The notes: generated from the sequence alone by a model not told the origin. Shown: positions 44,988-54,088, counted from the stretch's first letter. The stretch is 64,000 nt of DNA from Pseudothermotoga thermarum DSM 5069 (GCF_000217815.1 NC_015707.1:1476014-1540013); one strand, 5' to 3'. Translations and numbers: made by a program.

Positions 44988-45904
44988 TCAAGGTCGCAGT
45001 TGTTTTTGACATGGTTAACCTTGATGAAGAAAGAAAAAGAATGATTGACGCAGTTGCAAGTGCTTTGAGTAAAAAATTCGAGGTGGAAAAACTCCCGTTT
45101 GACGATGATTTTGTCAAAAAGGTCAAAAAATTCGACGCGGTTTTCAATTTGTCAACCGCGTACAAACAAATTCATGTTCCTGCGATTTTAGACGTTTTGA
45201 ACATACCATACACTGGTTCAGATGCGCTGGCTCATGCCCTTTGCATAGATAAGGTTATAACAAAGACGATCCTTGTTCAAAACAACGTTCCAACCCCAGA
45301 GTTTGTCGCCGTTGAGGTGGGACAGCTTCCACCGCAGATCGATTTTTACCCAGCCATAGTCAAACCTTCGAGGCAGGGAAGCGCAAAGGGAATCCATGCA
45401 GATTCGGTTGTTCACAACTACGACGAGCTTTGTAGAATTGTCAAAAGGGTTCACGAACAGTTCAACGAACCTGCTTTGGTTGAAAAGTTCATAGAAGGAA
45501 AGGAATTGAGCGTTGGCATCGTTGCTGGTGAAGTCCTTCCAATACTCGAGATAGATTTTTCAGAACTTGGAGAAGGTTTGGAAAGGTTTTATTCCTACAG
45601 GGTTAAACACTACTACGGGGATAAAACAAAATATTACTGCCCAGCAAGGATCGATGAAACTGTTAGGAAAAAGATAGAGTTTTACGCCAAAAGAGCTTTT
45701 GAAGCTTTGAGACTCAAAAACTACGCGAGGATGGATTTAAGACTCAAGGATGACGAGATTTACTTTCTTGAGGTCAACTCTTTGCCAATGCTCACACCAG
45801 GTTATTCTGACATTATCAAAATGGCCGAAGCAACTGGCTACAGCTACGATGAGCTTATACTCAAAATATTCGAAGACGGTGTGATGAAATGCTTTGGTAC
45901 TTGA
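44984..45904 (+). CDS. D-alanine-D-alanine ligase-like ATP-grasp enzyme
   Basis: A 306-residue protein. An N-terminal preATP-grasp fold precedes the ATP-grasp core: IPYTGSDALAHALCIDK (about 72-88), VKPSRQGSAKGIHA (about 125-138), VEKFIEGKELSVGI (about 165-178) and the metal site RMDLRL ... FLEVNSLPMLTPG (about 248-270). These resemble Ddl, but the setting, directly coupled to an opine dehydrogenase and a B12 protein, is not a cell-wall one. It probably ligates an amino acid or opine carboxylate to an amine. The substrate is unknown. Confidence 0.82.
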   Translation: MIKVAVVFDMVNLDEERKRMIDAVASALSKKFEVEKLPFDDDFVKKVKKFDAVFNLSTAYKQIHVPAILDVLNIPYTGSDALAHALCIDKVITKTILVQNNVPTPEFVAVEVGQLPPQIDFYPAIVKPSRQGSAKGIHADSVVHNYDELCRIVKRVHEQFNEPALVEKFIEGKELSVGIVAGEVLPILEIDFSELGEGLERFYSYRVKHYYGDKTKYYCPARIDETVRKKIEFYAKRAFEALRLKNYARMDLRLKDDEIYFLEVNSLPMLTPGYSDIIKMAEATGYSYDELILKIFEDGVMKCFGT

Positions 45905-45925
45905 AACTTTTTGGAGGTAATTTTT

Positions 45926-47815
45926 ATGTCAAACAAGATAAAGTACGGTTTTGTAAAACCTTACAACGATGCCCACACACTTGGTTTGACAACGGTTGCA
46001 GAACTTTTGAAAGATTGCGGCTACGATGTGTTGATAGCCGATGAGAAGGTTTCAAAGGCGATTACAGATTACAAAGATGAAAGGCAAAGAAAAGTTGTAA
46101 CCGAATGGATCAGGCAAAATGGTGTCACAAGGGTTGGTTTTAGTTACAGACTAGATCCAATTGATGCTTTCAACATGGTCAGCTACATTATCTTGCAGAT
46201 GAAAAAAGAAAGGATGTTCAAGTTTCAAGGTGGCCAAGTTGAACTTGTCTTTTTCGGTGGGCTTCCTAAGGCCTGCGAACTGATAGAAAAGGAATTTGAA
46301 GGATTGGTTATCACTTTCAAAGGAGCCGAGTCTGCAAGTGAAACTTTGTTGAAAATGGGTGTTCCTCCTTCAAAAATATCGAAGGATATCGTTGAGGCTG
46401 CGAAATACGATGAGATGCTTTTGCAGTTTGGAAAAGAAGTTATCGATTCACAGGAGTATTTGAAGTATCCACCGCCGAACAGGGCTACCTACGAAGAATT
46501 TGGCACAAAGAAAGACACGGTTGTGAAAAGACTCGATGCAAACATGAAAGACAACTTTGAACCGTTGATAAGAGCCCACGTTGGACCATATCGAGCCGAG
46601 CTGAAGCGAGAAGAAGCGGTGCAAGAATTCATTTCTTGGTGTAAGATTCTTGCAAAATCGAATTATTTGGACATACTCTCCATAGGTACTTCACAACTTA
46701 CACAGTCGAATTTCGGTGAAGATTGGACGGGTTTACCAAACGGTGGAGGAGTTCCCATAAACTCACCTGAGGAGTTCAGGATGGTTTGGGAAGCTTCAAG
46801 ACCGATGCTTGTGAGAACTTATGCGGGAACAAAGAATATCCTGTGGCTTGCGAAAATGTACGAAGAAACTATAAACATATGCTGGCATGCTCTTTCGCTT
46901 TGGTGGTTCAACAAATTGGACGGAAGAGGACCATATGATCTTTACACGAATTTGAAAGAACACATTGAAACTATCAAATACATCGCAACGACGAACAAAC
47001 CTTTTGAAGCGAACGTTCCGCACCATTTTGCATTCAGGGGAGCTGACGACGTAACGTATATCGTTTCGGCATACCTTTCCGCAAAACTTGCAAAAAAGCT
47101 TGGAATAAAAACCTTCATCCTCCAGAACATGCTCAACACTCCAAGATCAACTTGGGGAGTACAGGACTTGGCAAAATCTAGGGCGATGCTCAAACTTGTT
47201 AGAACCTTGGAGGATGAAAATTTCAGGGTAATACTTCAACCACGAGCAGGACTTGATTATTTCAAACCAGACCTTTACGAAGCGAAGATACAACTTGCTG
47301 CTGTAACAGCGTTGATGGATGACATAGAACCTTACAACGAGTCAAGTCCACCGATAATACACGTCGTAAGCTATTCTGAAGCAGTTCACCTTGCAACACC
47401 GGATGTCATAATTGAAAGCATTCAGATAACACATCATGCACTTCAAAAGTACAGAGAACTTAAACGAAAGGGAAAAGTCGACGACATGGGAAAGAACGAG
47501 GATGTAAAACAAAGAATGGAAGAACTTTACAACGACGCTGTAAAGTTGATAAACGCAGTTGAAGAAATCATTCCGGATCTTTACACACCTGAGGGCTTTT
47601 ACAAAGTCTTTGCAGCGGGATTTTTGCCCGTACCGTATCTTTGGCTGGAGGTTGAAGAGTTCAAGCACGCCAAAAATTGGAAAACAAAGTTTGTAAAAGG
47701 CGGCGTGAAAGTGGTTGACGACGAAGGCAAACCAATGCCGATCGAAAAGAGAATAGAAATCGCAAAAAGTCATCTGCCGGATGCCGAGTACAACTTGAAA
47801 AATCTAAGCCTTTAG
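45926..47815 (+). CDS. B12-binding-domain protein with a mutase-like C-terminal region
   Basis: A 629-residue protein with the ATG at 45926 after TTGGAGGTAATTTTT. The N-terminus has the base-off/His-on cobalamin motif DAHTLG (D15-x-H17-x-x-G20), then GFSYRLDP near 71 in the place of SxL, and FFGGLPKA with the GG near 111. Residues about 200-629 look like an alpha/beta barrel of the glutamate-mutase/aminomutase kind (VPHHFAFRGADDVTYI, LQPRAGLDYFKPDLYEAK). The layout suggests an adenosylcobalamin-dependent carbon-skeleton or amino mutase in one chain. I cannot assign the reaction. It is 21 bp after the ATP-grasp gene. Confidence 0.68.
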   Translation: MSNKIKYGFVKPYNDAHTLGLTTVAELLKDCGYDVLIADEKVSKAITDYKDERQRKVVTEWIRQNGVTRVGFSYRLDPIDAFNMVSYIILQMKKERMFKFQGGQVELVFFGGLPKACELIEKEFEGLVITFKGAESASETLLKMGVPPSKISKDIVEAAKYDEMLLQFGKEVIDSQEYLKYPPPNRATYEEFGTKKDTVVKRLDANMKDNFEPLIRAHVGPYRAELKREEAVQEFISWCKILAKSNYLDILSIGTSQLTQSNFGEDWTGLPNGGGVPINSPEEFRMVWEASRPMLVRTYAGTKNILWLAKMYEETINICWHALSLWWFNKLDGRGPYDLYTNLKEHIETIKYIATTNKPFEANVPHHFAFRGADDVTYIVSAYLSAKLAKKLGIKTFILQNMLNTPRSTWGVQDLAKSRAMLKLVRTLEDENFRVILQPRAGLDYFKPDLYEAKIQLAAVTALMDDIEPYNESSPPIIHVVSYSEAVHLATPDVIIESIQITHHALQKYRELKRKGKVDDMGKNEDVKQRMEELYNDAVKLINAVEEIIPDLYTPEGFYKVFAAGFLPVPYLWLEVEEFKHAKNWKTKFVKGGVKVVDDEGKPMPIEKRIEIAKSHLPDAEYNLKNLSL

Positions 47816-48218
47816 CAATTTGATTATAGTATCTGTCCAAAGTGCAGGCTTTCCATTTGCCAAAGTTGAGTTAAGCAAAACTTCCATCAAAAAGCTTGCC
47901 AGAAAGCCAAGTTGCCTTTTAAAAGCCTTCTATAGTTAGTTTCACTGGTTTTGTGTGTTGAATTATTTGCGCTAAAAATTCTATTTGCTTTCTTGTCAGA
48001 CAAGAACAGCAGTTTATTTATTCCAACTATGCAAATGATGCAATTATTGGCATGATCAAAAGATTTCATCATAAAAAGCATGCTCAAAAGTTTCCTAAAG
48101 TAAGATGAAAGCTGAAGATGGGAAAGCTTATTCTCAAGTTCTATTTTAAATTAGAGTTTGATTAAAAACAGCAGCTACAACGACCTTATGGGGGGACAAT
48201 ATATACGGAGGTGGTAAT
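47816..48218. other. 403-bp region without a convincing gene
   Basis: No open frame here has a ribosome site and protein-like composition. A 17-bp palindrome, TTCTTGTC-A-GACAAGAA (47990-48006), is the only clear element and could be an operator or a short hairpin. No obvious terminator follows the B12 gene. The last bases hold GGAGGTGG, the ribosome site of the next gene. Confidence 0.5.
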
Positions 48219-48773
48219 ATGAAGAAATTCTTGGCAATCTTATTAGTGGTGATACTTGCTTCAACGGTTGTGCTTGCTGCTCCAATGATGAAAGTTAAGT
48301 CTTTCGGCCCAGGTTATGGTCCTGTCAAACCATGGTTTGGATGGCAAGCTCGAGAAGAACTTAGGTTCCAGGAAAAGGAACAGCTAAAAGAAAGGGCAAG
48401 AGAAACTTTGAAAGAAATGTACAAAAAAGCTTTTGAAACAGGAAAACTTACGAAAGAGCAAGCTCAGCAAATTTTGAACATAATCAACGAAGCAAAGGAA
48501 AAGTTGAATGCGCTGCAGAAAGAATTTGAAGAACTCAGACAAAAAGCTAGCAAGATGACTTTGAACGAATACCGCAACGCTGTTCGAGAGTTGAATCAAA
48601 AAAGAGCCGAAATCACGAAAGAAGCAGCTCAAAAAATAGGAGATATCGTAACGGTTGAACAACTAGAGCTTTTAAGAAGTCAGTTGCGATTTACTTTTAA
48701 AAAATGCTATGTCCCAACTTTGAACTTTTTCGATGAAGTAATTTTAAAAGCGCTTGAAGAATATGCAAAGTGA
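48219..48773 (+). CDS. Small secreted helical protein
   Basis: A 184-residue protein with a signal peptide (residues 1-20). The mature part starts with a Gly/Pro/Trp-rich stretch (GPGYGPVKPWFGW) and then is almost entirely helical and charged (about 45-165), with heptad-like Leu spacing. The layout resembles Spy/CpxP-type periplasmic chaperones or metal-binding helical proteins, but the LTxxQ motif is only partly present (LTKEQAQQIL). The function is unknown. A strong terminator follows. Confidence 0.65.
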   Translation: MKKFLAILLVVILASTVVLAAPMMKVKSFGPGYGPVKPWFGWQAREELRFQEKEQLKERARETLKEMYKKAFETGKLTKEQAQQILNIINEAKEKLNALQKEFEELRQKASKMTLNEYRNAVRELNQKRAEITKEAAQKIGDIVTVEQLELLRSQLRFTFKKCYVPTLNFFDEVILKALEEYAK

Positions 48774-48797
48774 AAAAACAATGCTTTGATAATTTTT

Positions 48798-48825
48798 AGC
48801 GCCGGTGCAATGCCGGCGCTTTTTA
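48798..48825 (+). terminator. Terminator of the small secreted protein gene
   Basis: AGCGCCGG, loop TGCAATG, CCGGCGCT form an 8-bp stem followed by TTTTT. It abuts the end of the convergent bpsA gene. Confidence 0.85.
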
Positions 48826-49875
48826 TGTTGTAGAGCTTTCGTCATCGTCATAAAGTTCTTGGTTTGCGGTAACTTCTTCTTTGTAACCTTTTGAGCTTTC
48901 AACTGTTTGAATTCTAAAGAAATAACTTTTGTACCAGTTATATTCAGGGACGCTTTTGACTGGTACAAGTTTCCATCCCCTGGTTTGCTGAATGTAATCC
49001 CAGTTGACATATTCGTTGAAGTTTCTGATTATGTCAGTTATCACAACCTGAAATTCTTCTATGAGAATTCTTTGGATCTTTTGCCACTTGTCCACGGAAC
49101 TTTCCATTTTTGTCAAGCCAAAATATCCCGCACATCCAGGACCTTTCAACATTGCAATCCCTCTTCCTATGAAAGCCCTTATTGCGTCAATAGTCTCTGG
49201 TGGATCAGTTATGAAAGTATCGAACTTTTTTGAAAATTCTTCCGGTAGAGGTTTTCTAAGATCAAAGGTCAATATTTCAACATTTGTACATCCAAGCTTT
49301 TCTGCGACTCTTTCTATAAATCTTGTAAGCCTTGAGTCTATGTCGAGAACGGAAATTTTCTTTGGGAGTTTTGACAGCATCAAAGCAACACTTGTGAGAT
49401 CGTCATCACCCAAAACGAAGATTTCTTTGTTTTCAACATCACCACGCGAATGCATGAACACAACCCTGGCCACGGTCGTTTCAGGCGTTACATAAGCTTG
49501 GTCAAATTCATGCTTTGGTTCAGGTCTATCTTTCGCAATTTCCGTGAATCTTCTAAGAAGGTCTTTAAATTCATCAAGATCAACGGTTTTTCCTTTACAA
49601 TGCTTACAAGTAAAATCTTTCTTGCTCGTTATTCTAAATTCTTTAAGCAGTTCCTTGCCTTTCTTGGTCAATTCAATCCCTTCGTTCAACTTTACATATC
49701 CTTTTTCTGAAAGAACGTTGATAACGGCCATAACAAGAGGGAAGGGTTCTTCACTTAAATCTGCTATTTTCCAAGGATCATTCGAAGTGCAAAGAGCGCT
49801 CAAAATATTTTCAACTTTTCTTTCATAAATAGGTATACTGGTTCTTTGCCTAACTCTTTCTACAATCTCTCTCAT
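48823..49875 (-). CDS. bpsA: BpsA, N4-bis(aminopropyl)spermidine synthase
   Basis: A 350-residue branched-chain polyamine synthase (DUF43 family). The N-terminal winged-helix domain (about 20-80) is followed by a CxxC pair (C90, C93). The Rossmann domain then carries the family motifs GDDDLTS (about 156-162), VLDIDSRLTRFI and DPPE (about 224-227). It adds aminopropyl groups from decarboxylated S-adenosylmethionine to a secondary amine of spermidine, making branched polyamines that protect nucleic acids in thermophiles. A spermidine-synthase-family gene is 5 kb away at 54143. AAAGGAGGGATGCAGA precedes the ATG. Confidence 0.88.
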   Translation of the reverse strand: MREIVERVRQRTSIPIYERKVENILSALCTSNDPWKIADLSEEPFPLVMAVINVLSEKGYVKLNEGIELTKKGKELLKEFRITSKKDFTCKHCKGKTVDLDEFKDLLRRFTEIAKDRPEPKHEFDQAYVTPETTVARVVFMHSRGDVENKEIFVLGDDDLTSVALMLSKLPKKISVLDIDSRLTRFIERVAEKLGCTNVEILTFDLRKPLPEEFSKKFDTFITDPPETIDAIRAFIGRGIAMLKGPGCAGYFGLTKMESSVDKWQKIQRILIEEFQVVITDIIRNFNEYVNWDYIQQTRGWKLVPVKSVPEYNWYKSYFFRIQTVESSKGYKEEVTANQELYDDDESSTT

Positions 49876-50139
49876 TCTGCATCCCTCCTTTTTGCGGCAT
49901 CATTTGCCAAAGTTGTTTCCTTAACTTGTACCACATCATAACATAATACCATATTTAAAAAGATGACTCAAATGTGAGATTTAAACTTTTGTAAACAATG
50001 TTTTGCGTTTATTACTCTCAAAACATCAGATTGAAAATGGTTTTGGTAGGTCCATGGTAAAATAAAAAACGCTAACCACTCATGAGTTTGTTTTGAAGCG
50101 AAAAGCAAATGTTTCTGAAGGGAAAGAGAGGTGCTTTTT

Positions 50140-50862
50140 ATGCTTACAGATTACCATATACACAGCAATTTTTCTTTAGATTGTAAATCCTCAATTTCTG
50201 AAATTGTTCTTGCATGTCGAGAAAAGGGAATAACAAGTTTCATAATAACGGATCATTACGAGGTATCAACCAAGGATGTGTGGAAAGATTGGGTGTTCAA
50301 TGTTGATGAGTACAAAAAGCAGATGGAAAAATATTCTCTGCCAGTTGGGATAGAACTTGGTTGGGACGGTATTGCGCCGATTAACATAGATCTTGAAATA
50401 TTCGACTACGTGCTTCTTTCACACCACGATTTGGATGAGCCGGTTACTAAAGAAAGCTATGTTAAATATCTTGAAAGACTTAACAAATTAATTCGTAAAA
50501 TCGATCATTTTCATTGCTTGGCTCATTTGGATTTTCCAAGAAGGTACAACAAAGACTACGAACCGTTTTCAAAAGATACCTACGATTTGATCAAGGAAAT
50601 ATTGAAATATTTGATCGAAGAAGGAAAATTTCTTGAGGTAAATACACGTTCGATAAGTATGTTTGGCGAGCCAAATCCAAGTGTGGAGATTTTGAAACTT
50701 TATAGAGAGCTTGGTGGTGAAATGATTACACTTGGTTCAGATGCGCATTACATAGAAAACATTGGGTTGGGGATACAGCAGGGACTTGAGATGATCAAAA
50801 GCGTGGGTTTTAGATACATGATGGTTTTCAACAACGGTTGGGAGGCTGTTGAGTTGAAATAA
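50140..50862 (+). CDS. PHP-domain phosphatase, histidinol-phosphatase-like
   Basis: About 240 residues. Metal-site motifs are complete: DYHIHSNFSLD (residues 3-13), FIITDHYE (about 38), GIELGWDG, LLSHHDLD, LAHLDFPRR, EVNTR and LGSDAHYIE. The ATG at 50140 has GAGAGGTGCTTTTT before it. The family includes HisK histidinol phosphatase; with no his genes nearby the substrate is open. It lies 28 bp upstream of lactate dehydrogenase on the same strand, so probably shares a transcript. Confidence 0.75.
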   Translation: MLTDYHIHSNFSLDCKSSISEIVLACREKGITSFIITDHYEVSTKDVWKDWVFNVDEYKKQMEKYSLPVGIELGWDGIAPINIDLEIFDYVLLSHHDLDEPVTKESYVKYLERLNKLIRKIDHFHCLAHLDFPRRYNKDYEPFSKDTYDLIKEILKYLIEEGKFLEVNTRSISMFGEPNPSVEILKLYRELGGEMITLGSDAHYIENIGLGIQQGLEMIKSVGFRYMMVFNNGWEAVELK

Positions 50863-50890
50863 GAACGTTGAATTGGAAAGGAGGTTTTTC

Positions 50891-51802
50891 ATGAAGTTAA
50901 GCATTTACGGAGCAGGAAGGGTTGGTGCAACAACTGCTTTTGCAATACTTGAAAAGCGATTGTTTGATGAAATTGTTTTAGTGGACATCAACAAAAGTCT
51001 TGCTGAAGGCGAGGCTATGGATTTGCTTCACTCAACACCTTTTTTGAAAAGGACGATCATTCGTTCTGGAAATGCCGAGGATATAACTGGCAGCGATGTC
51101 ATAATAATTACCGCTGGAGCGTCTCAAAAAGAAGGTGAGACCAGATTACAGCTTCTTGATCGAAACGTTGGCATAATTCAAAAGATAGCAGATGAAATAA
51201 AACAATATTCACCGCAGAGCATCGTGATAAATGTCACAAATCCTGTGGATGTACTCACCTATGTCTTGTGGAAAAGATTGGAAACAGATTCAGCAAAAGT
51301 CTTGGGAACCGGTACTATCTTGGACACAGCACGCTTGAGATCTTTAATAGGTATTAATTGCCAGGTTTCACCAGTTAGTGTTCACGCATATGTGATAGGA
51401 GAACATGGTGATTCAGAGGTAGTTGCTTGGTCAGCCGCTACAATTGGAGGAGTTAAGATTAAAGAATTTTGTAATTGTTGTGATCGAAAAAATTGTTTAG
51501 GTTTAGAAAAAATAGAAGAAGAAGTAAGAAATGCTGCCTACGAAATAATAAAACGAAAAGGTGCGACAAATTACGCAATTGCACAAGCAACTGCTAATTT
51601 TGTTGAAAGCATACTAAAAGATGAACAAAGAGTCTGGACTCCCTCGGTATTGTACGAAGATATCTACATAGGTTATCCAGCCATAGTGGGGCGACAAGGT
51701 GTACAACGAATAATTCCTCTTCAGTTATCAAGGGAGGAAGAGCAGAAATTCATTCACTCGTGTGAGATAATAAGAAACACGCTGAGGCAATTGAAGGCTT
51801 AG
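50891..51802 (+). CDS. ldh: L-lactate dehydrogenase
   Basis: About 303 residues with the ATG at 50891 after AAAGGAGGTTTTTC. The NAD loop is YGAGRVGATTAF. The active-site loop GASQKEGETR has Gln at the specificity position, pointing to lactate rather than malate, followed by NVTNPVDVLTYV and the catalytic His in IGEHGDSEV. A cysteine-rich loop (FCNCCDRKNCLG) follows, a feature also known from Thermotoga LDH. Catalyses pyruvate reduction to L-lactate during fermentation. Confidence 0.9.
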   Translation: MKLSIYGAGRVGATTAFAILEKRLFDEIVLVDINKSLAEGEAMDLLHSTPFLKRTIIRSGNAEDITGSDVIIITAGASQKEGETRLQLLDRNVGIIQKIADEIKQYSPQSIVINVTNPVDVLTYVLWKRLETDSAKVLGTGTILDTARLRSLIGINCQVSPVSVHAYVIGEHGDSEVVAWSAATIGGVKIKEFCNCCDRKNCLGLEKIEEEVRNAAYEIIKRKGATNYAIAQATANFVESILKDEQRVWTPSVLYEDIYIGYPAIVGRQGVQRIIPLQLSREEEQKFIHSCEIIRNTLRQLKA

Positions 51803-51834
51803 CGATGTGGTAGCTTTTTGAGGAGGAAAATCAC

Positions 51835-51870
51835 ATGATATTCTGTTGCTTTTATGGGAGTGGAGTATGA
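51835..51870 (+). CDS. Possible 11-residue leader peptide
   Basis: An ATG with GAGGAGGAAAATCAC upstream opens a frame encoding MIFCCFYGSGV. Its TGA overlaps the ATG of the next gene (ATGA). The strong ribosome site and exact coupling suggest it is translated, but so short a frame could arise by chance. Confidence 0.35.
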   Translation: MIFCCFYGSGV

Positions 51871-52109
51871 ACTTCAAAACGAAGTTAATCGTAGGTGGTT
51901 CGCTGCTTGTGGGTAGCTGGATCTTAGTTGTTTTGATGTTTTTGGGGATAATACCGTTGTCTTTTGTCTTGAGCTTTGTCATCTATGGAGCTTCCGTTGC
52001 AGGCTTGTTCATAGGTATGTTGGGTGTTTTCGAATACGTTAGAATCCAGCGAGCAAGAGGAAAAAAGAATGATGAAGACGACGAAAATAGGATCGACAAA
52101 ATGTTTTGA
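51867..52109 (+). CDS. Small two-helix membrane protein
   Basis: An 80-residue protein with the ATG at 51867 after GGGAGTGGAGT. Two transmembrane helices (about 7-28 and 33-57) and a charged, acidic tail (KKNDEDDENRIDK). The family is not recognised. It follows ldh by 64 bp on the same strand and ends just before a strong terminator, so is probably the last gene of the PHP-ldh transcript. Confidence 0.6.
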   Translation: MNFKTKLIVGGSLLVGSWILVVLMFLGIIPLSFVLSFVIYGASVAGLFIGMLGVFEYVRIQRARGKKNDEDDENRIDKMF

Positions 52110-52131
52110 GCTATTTAGTGTTAATTGAAAG

Positions 52132-52155
52132 GGGTTGCCTTGGCAACCCTTTTTT
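52132..52155 (+). terminator. Terminator after the PHP-ldh transcript
   Basis: GGGTTGCC, loop TT, GGCAACCC with a following run of six T's. A tight, textbook intrinsic terminator. Confidence 0.85.
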
Positions 52156-52198
52156 CATTTGATATATTTGTGTATCATAAAACATGGGGGGATTTCAT

Positions 52199-53137
52199 GT
52201 GAATTTTGAAAAACCCATCTTGGTGCTGAGTGCCTGTTTGGACCTTCAGCCAGTCAGATACAACGGTCAATTAGTGAAAGATGAGTTTGTTTTGAAGTTG
52301 AGAGATTTTTGTCAAGTTATAACAGTTTGTCCAGAAGTTTCAATTGGACTTGGAGTACCTAGGGAAAAAATCATCGTGTACGTTGAAGATGGCATTTATA
52401 AAGTTTCCCAGCCAGCAACTGGAAGGGATTTGACAAATGAACTGAACGACTTTGCCGAAAAATTTATAGAAAATTTGAAAGAAGTAGATGGCTTTTTGCT
52501 GAAGAGCAAATCACCTTCCTGCGGGGTTTCAAACACGTTGGTTTACAAAGATTCTCAAGGTTTGTTTTTCCACAGCAAAGGCAAAGGACTTTTTGCGATG
52601 AAGGTTTTGAAGACTTTTCCACTTGTTCCAGTAGAAGATGAAGGAAGGTTGAAAAATCCTTCTATAAAGGACCATTTTCTCACAAGGCTTTTTTCGCTCG
52701 CACACTGGAGGGTTTTCAGCAAACAGGTTAACAGCATAAAAGATCTTTACGAATTTCACAGAAGGTACAAGTATCTGCTCATGGTTCACAGCCAGCAGAT
52801 GTTGAGAAAAATGGGAAAGCTTTTGGCAAATTACAGCAAAGAACAAGATTTGCAAAAGATTGTAAATGAGTATGGTGAAATGTTTAAGTTGGCTCTTTGC
52901 AAAAAGCCAACGGTTGGTAGTCACATCAACGTTATGATGCACATTTTTGGGCATTTTTCAGACTTTATCAACCAATCTGAAAAAAGGCATTTTTTGAACG
53001 TATTGCAAAAACTTAGAGAAGGAAAAATTCCCATCACCGTCCCAAGGGAAATTCTCAGAAGTTGGGCATATAGATTTGACGATAAATACGTGCTTTCACA
53101 AGTTTACTTGAATCCATACCCGCAGGAGTTGGAATAG
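52199..53137 (+). CDS. DUF523/DUF1722 fusion protein (YbgA type)
   Basis: About 312 residues. The start is the GTG at 52199, with GGGGGG ten bases earlier; an ATG at 52184 overlaps that G-run. The N-terminal DUF523 domain has LVLSACLDLQPVRYNG, VCPEVSIGLGVPRE and LLKSKSPSCGV, with conserved cysteines. The C-terminal DUF1722 domain (about 170-310) has YKYLLMVHSQQMLRKMG. YbgA-like proteins are often linked to photolyase or thiouracil metabolism; the biochemical role is not firm. Confidence 0.8.
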   Translation: MNFEKPILVLSACLDLQPVRYNGQLVKDEFVLKLRDFCQVITVCPEVSIGLGVPREKIIVYVEDGIYKVSQPATGRDLTNELNDFAEKFIENLKEVDGFLLKSKSPSCGVSNTLVYKDSQGLFFHSKGKGLFAMKVLKTFPLVPVEDEGRLKNPSIKDHFLTRLFSLAHWRVFSKQVNSIKDLYEFHRRYKYLLMVHSQQMLRKMGKLLANYSKEQDLQKIVNEYGEMFKLALCKKPTVGSHINVMMHIFGHFSDFINQSEKRHFLNVLQKLREGKIPITVPREILRSWAYRFDDKYVLSQVYLNPYPQELE

Positions 53138-53146
53138 AAATGACTT

Positions 53147-54088
53147 TCAACGAAGGTTTGGTTCTACCTTCTGTCTCAACAACGCAAGATATGTACGAAC
53201 AAAGAGAACCGATCCTCTTATTTGAAGAAGCTCTTCGGCAGATAGATTTGGAAAGTAATAATTCCTCAGCAATTCAAAGGTGTAAAGATCTTGCTTTTCG
53301 TTACCAATATCATCATACAGTTTTGCTAGGAATGAGAAGCTGTCTGCATCAACCAATATGTGACCAAGTCCAAGCGAGATAGAAAGAATTTTTCCACCAT
53401 TTATTTCAGCTCTGAAAGAGGCTGGAAAAAGTCTTGATTCTTTGTACATGATTGCAAGAACAAGTTCGGTTGGTATCGAGTTGAGATTTACCCTCGATGT
53501 GAAGAACCCTGAACCACTTTGGTAAGATTGCATTTCAAAGGTATAACTCTCCGCTATTTCCACAAGTGTTTTGGCATACTCATAAATTGCCTTTTCAGAA
53601 AGCTCATCCTCGAAGTATTTCTCGTACCAAGTTCGAAACAATCCAATCGTTGAATAATCGTGCTTTATCAGTTCATAGACTCTCTTTGACAGGTCCTCAT
53701 TGCTAACTTTCTGTGGGTTTAGATGGTCCAAAGGCAGAGGCTTGTTAAAATAATCCACAAAGTCGGTTGAGGAGTTGTTCGAGAAAAGCACCGATTTAAA
53801 ATAATCAATAATTCTTGTATCATAAACTGTGGGTTCTCTGAGTGCTACGAACGTTGGCAAGTCAATTTTTCCTAAAAAATAGAGGTAACTGTTCCACACA
53901 TCGTCATCGTAGTTGGTTTCATCGATCAATCCGACAAGTTGTTCGACGGACCAATTATGCCCCTTGTTGTACGCGATGGCAATACATCGAACAAGATGCT
54001 CGTCCAAAGCTGGTGTATACTGCAACTGAACGCATGTTGTAAGCAAAAGAATTGTTGGTAAAATAAAGATAAACCAATATCGATTCAT
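53147..54088 (-). CDS. Lipoprotein with a lytic-transglycosylase-like C-terminal domain
   Basis: A 313-residue protein with an N-terminal hydrophobic segment ending LLLTTC, a plausible lipobox. A helical region (25-200) precedes a segment resembling SLT-type transglycosylases: TELVLAIMYKESRLFPASFR (about 210-229, Glu catalytic) and SLGLGHIL in the place of GLMQ. The fold resembles Slt70-like muramidases that cut peptidoglycan glycan strands. The weaker GLMQ match lowers confidence. It is convergent with the previous gene (9 bp apart) and divergent from speE. Confidence 0.6.
   Translation of the reverse strand: MNRYWFIFILPTILLLTTCVQLQYTPALDEHLVRCIAIAYNKGHNWSVEQLVGLIDETNYDDDVWNSYLYFLGKIDLPTFVALREPTVYDTRIIDYFKSVLFSNNSSTDFVDYFNKPLPLDHLNPQKVSNEDLSKRVYELIKHDYSTIGLFRTWYEKYFEDELSEKAIYEYAKTLVEIAESYTFEMQSYQSGSGFFTSRVNLNSIPTELVLAIMYKESRLFPASFRAEINGGKILSISLGLGHILVDADSFSFLAKLYDDIGNEKQDLYTFELLRNYYFPNLSAEELLQIRGSVLFVRTYLALLRQKVEPNLR

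Noticed and set aside
47887-48087. Minus-strand frame of 66 codons between the B12 gene and the small secreted protein
   Set aside because: No ribosome site and unlikely composition; probably a chance frame.
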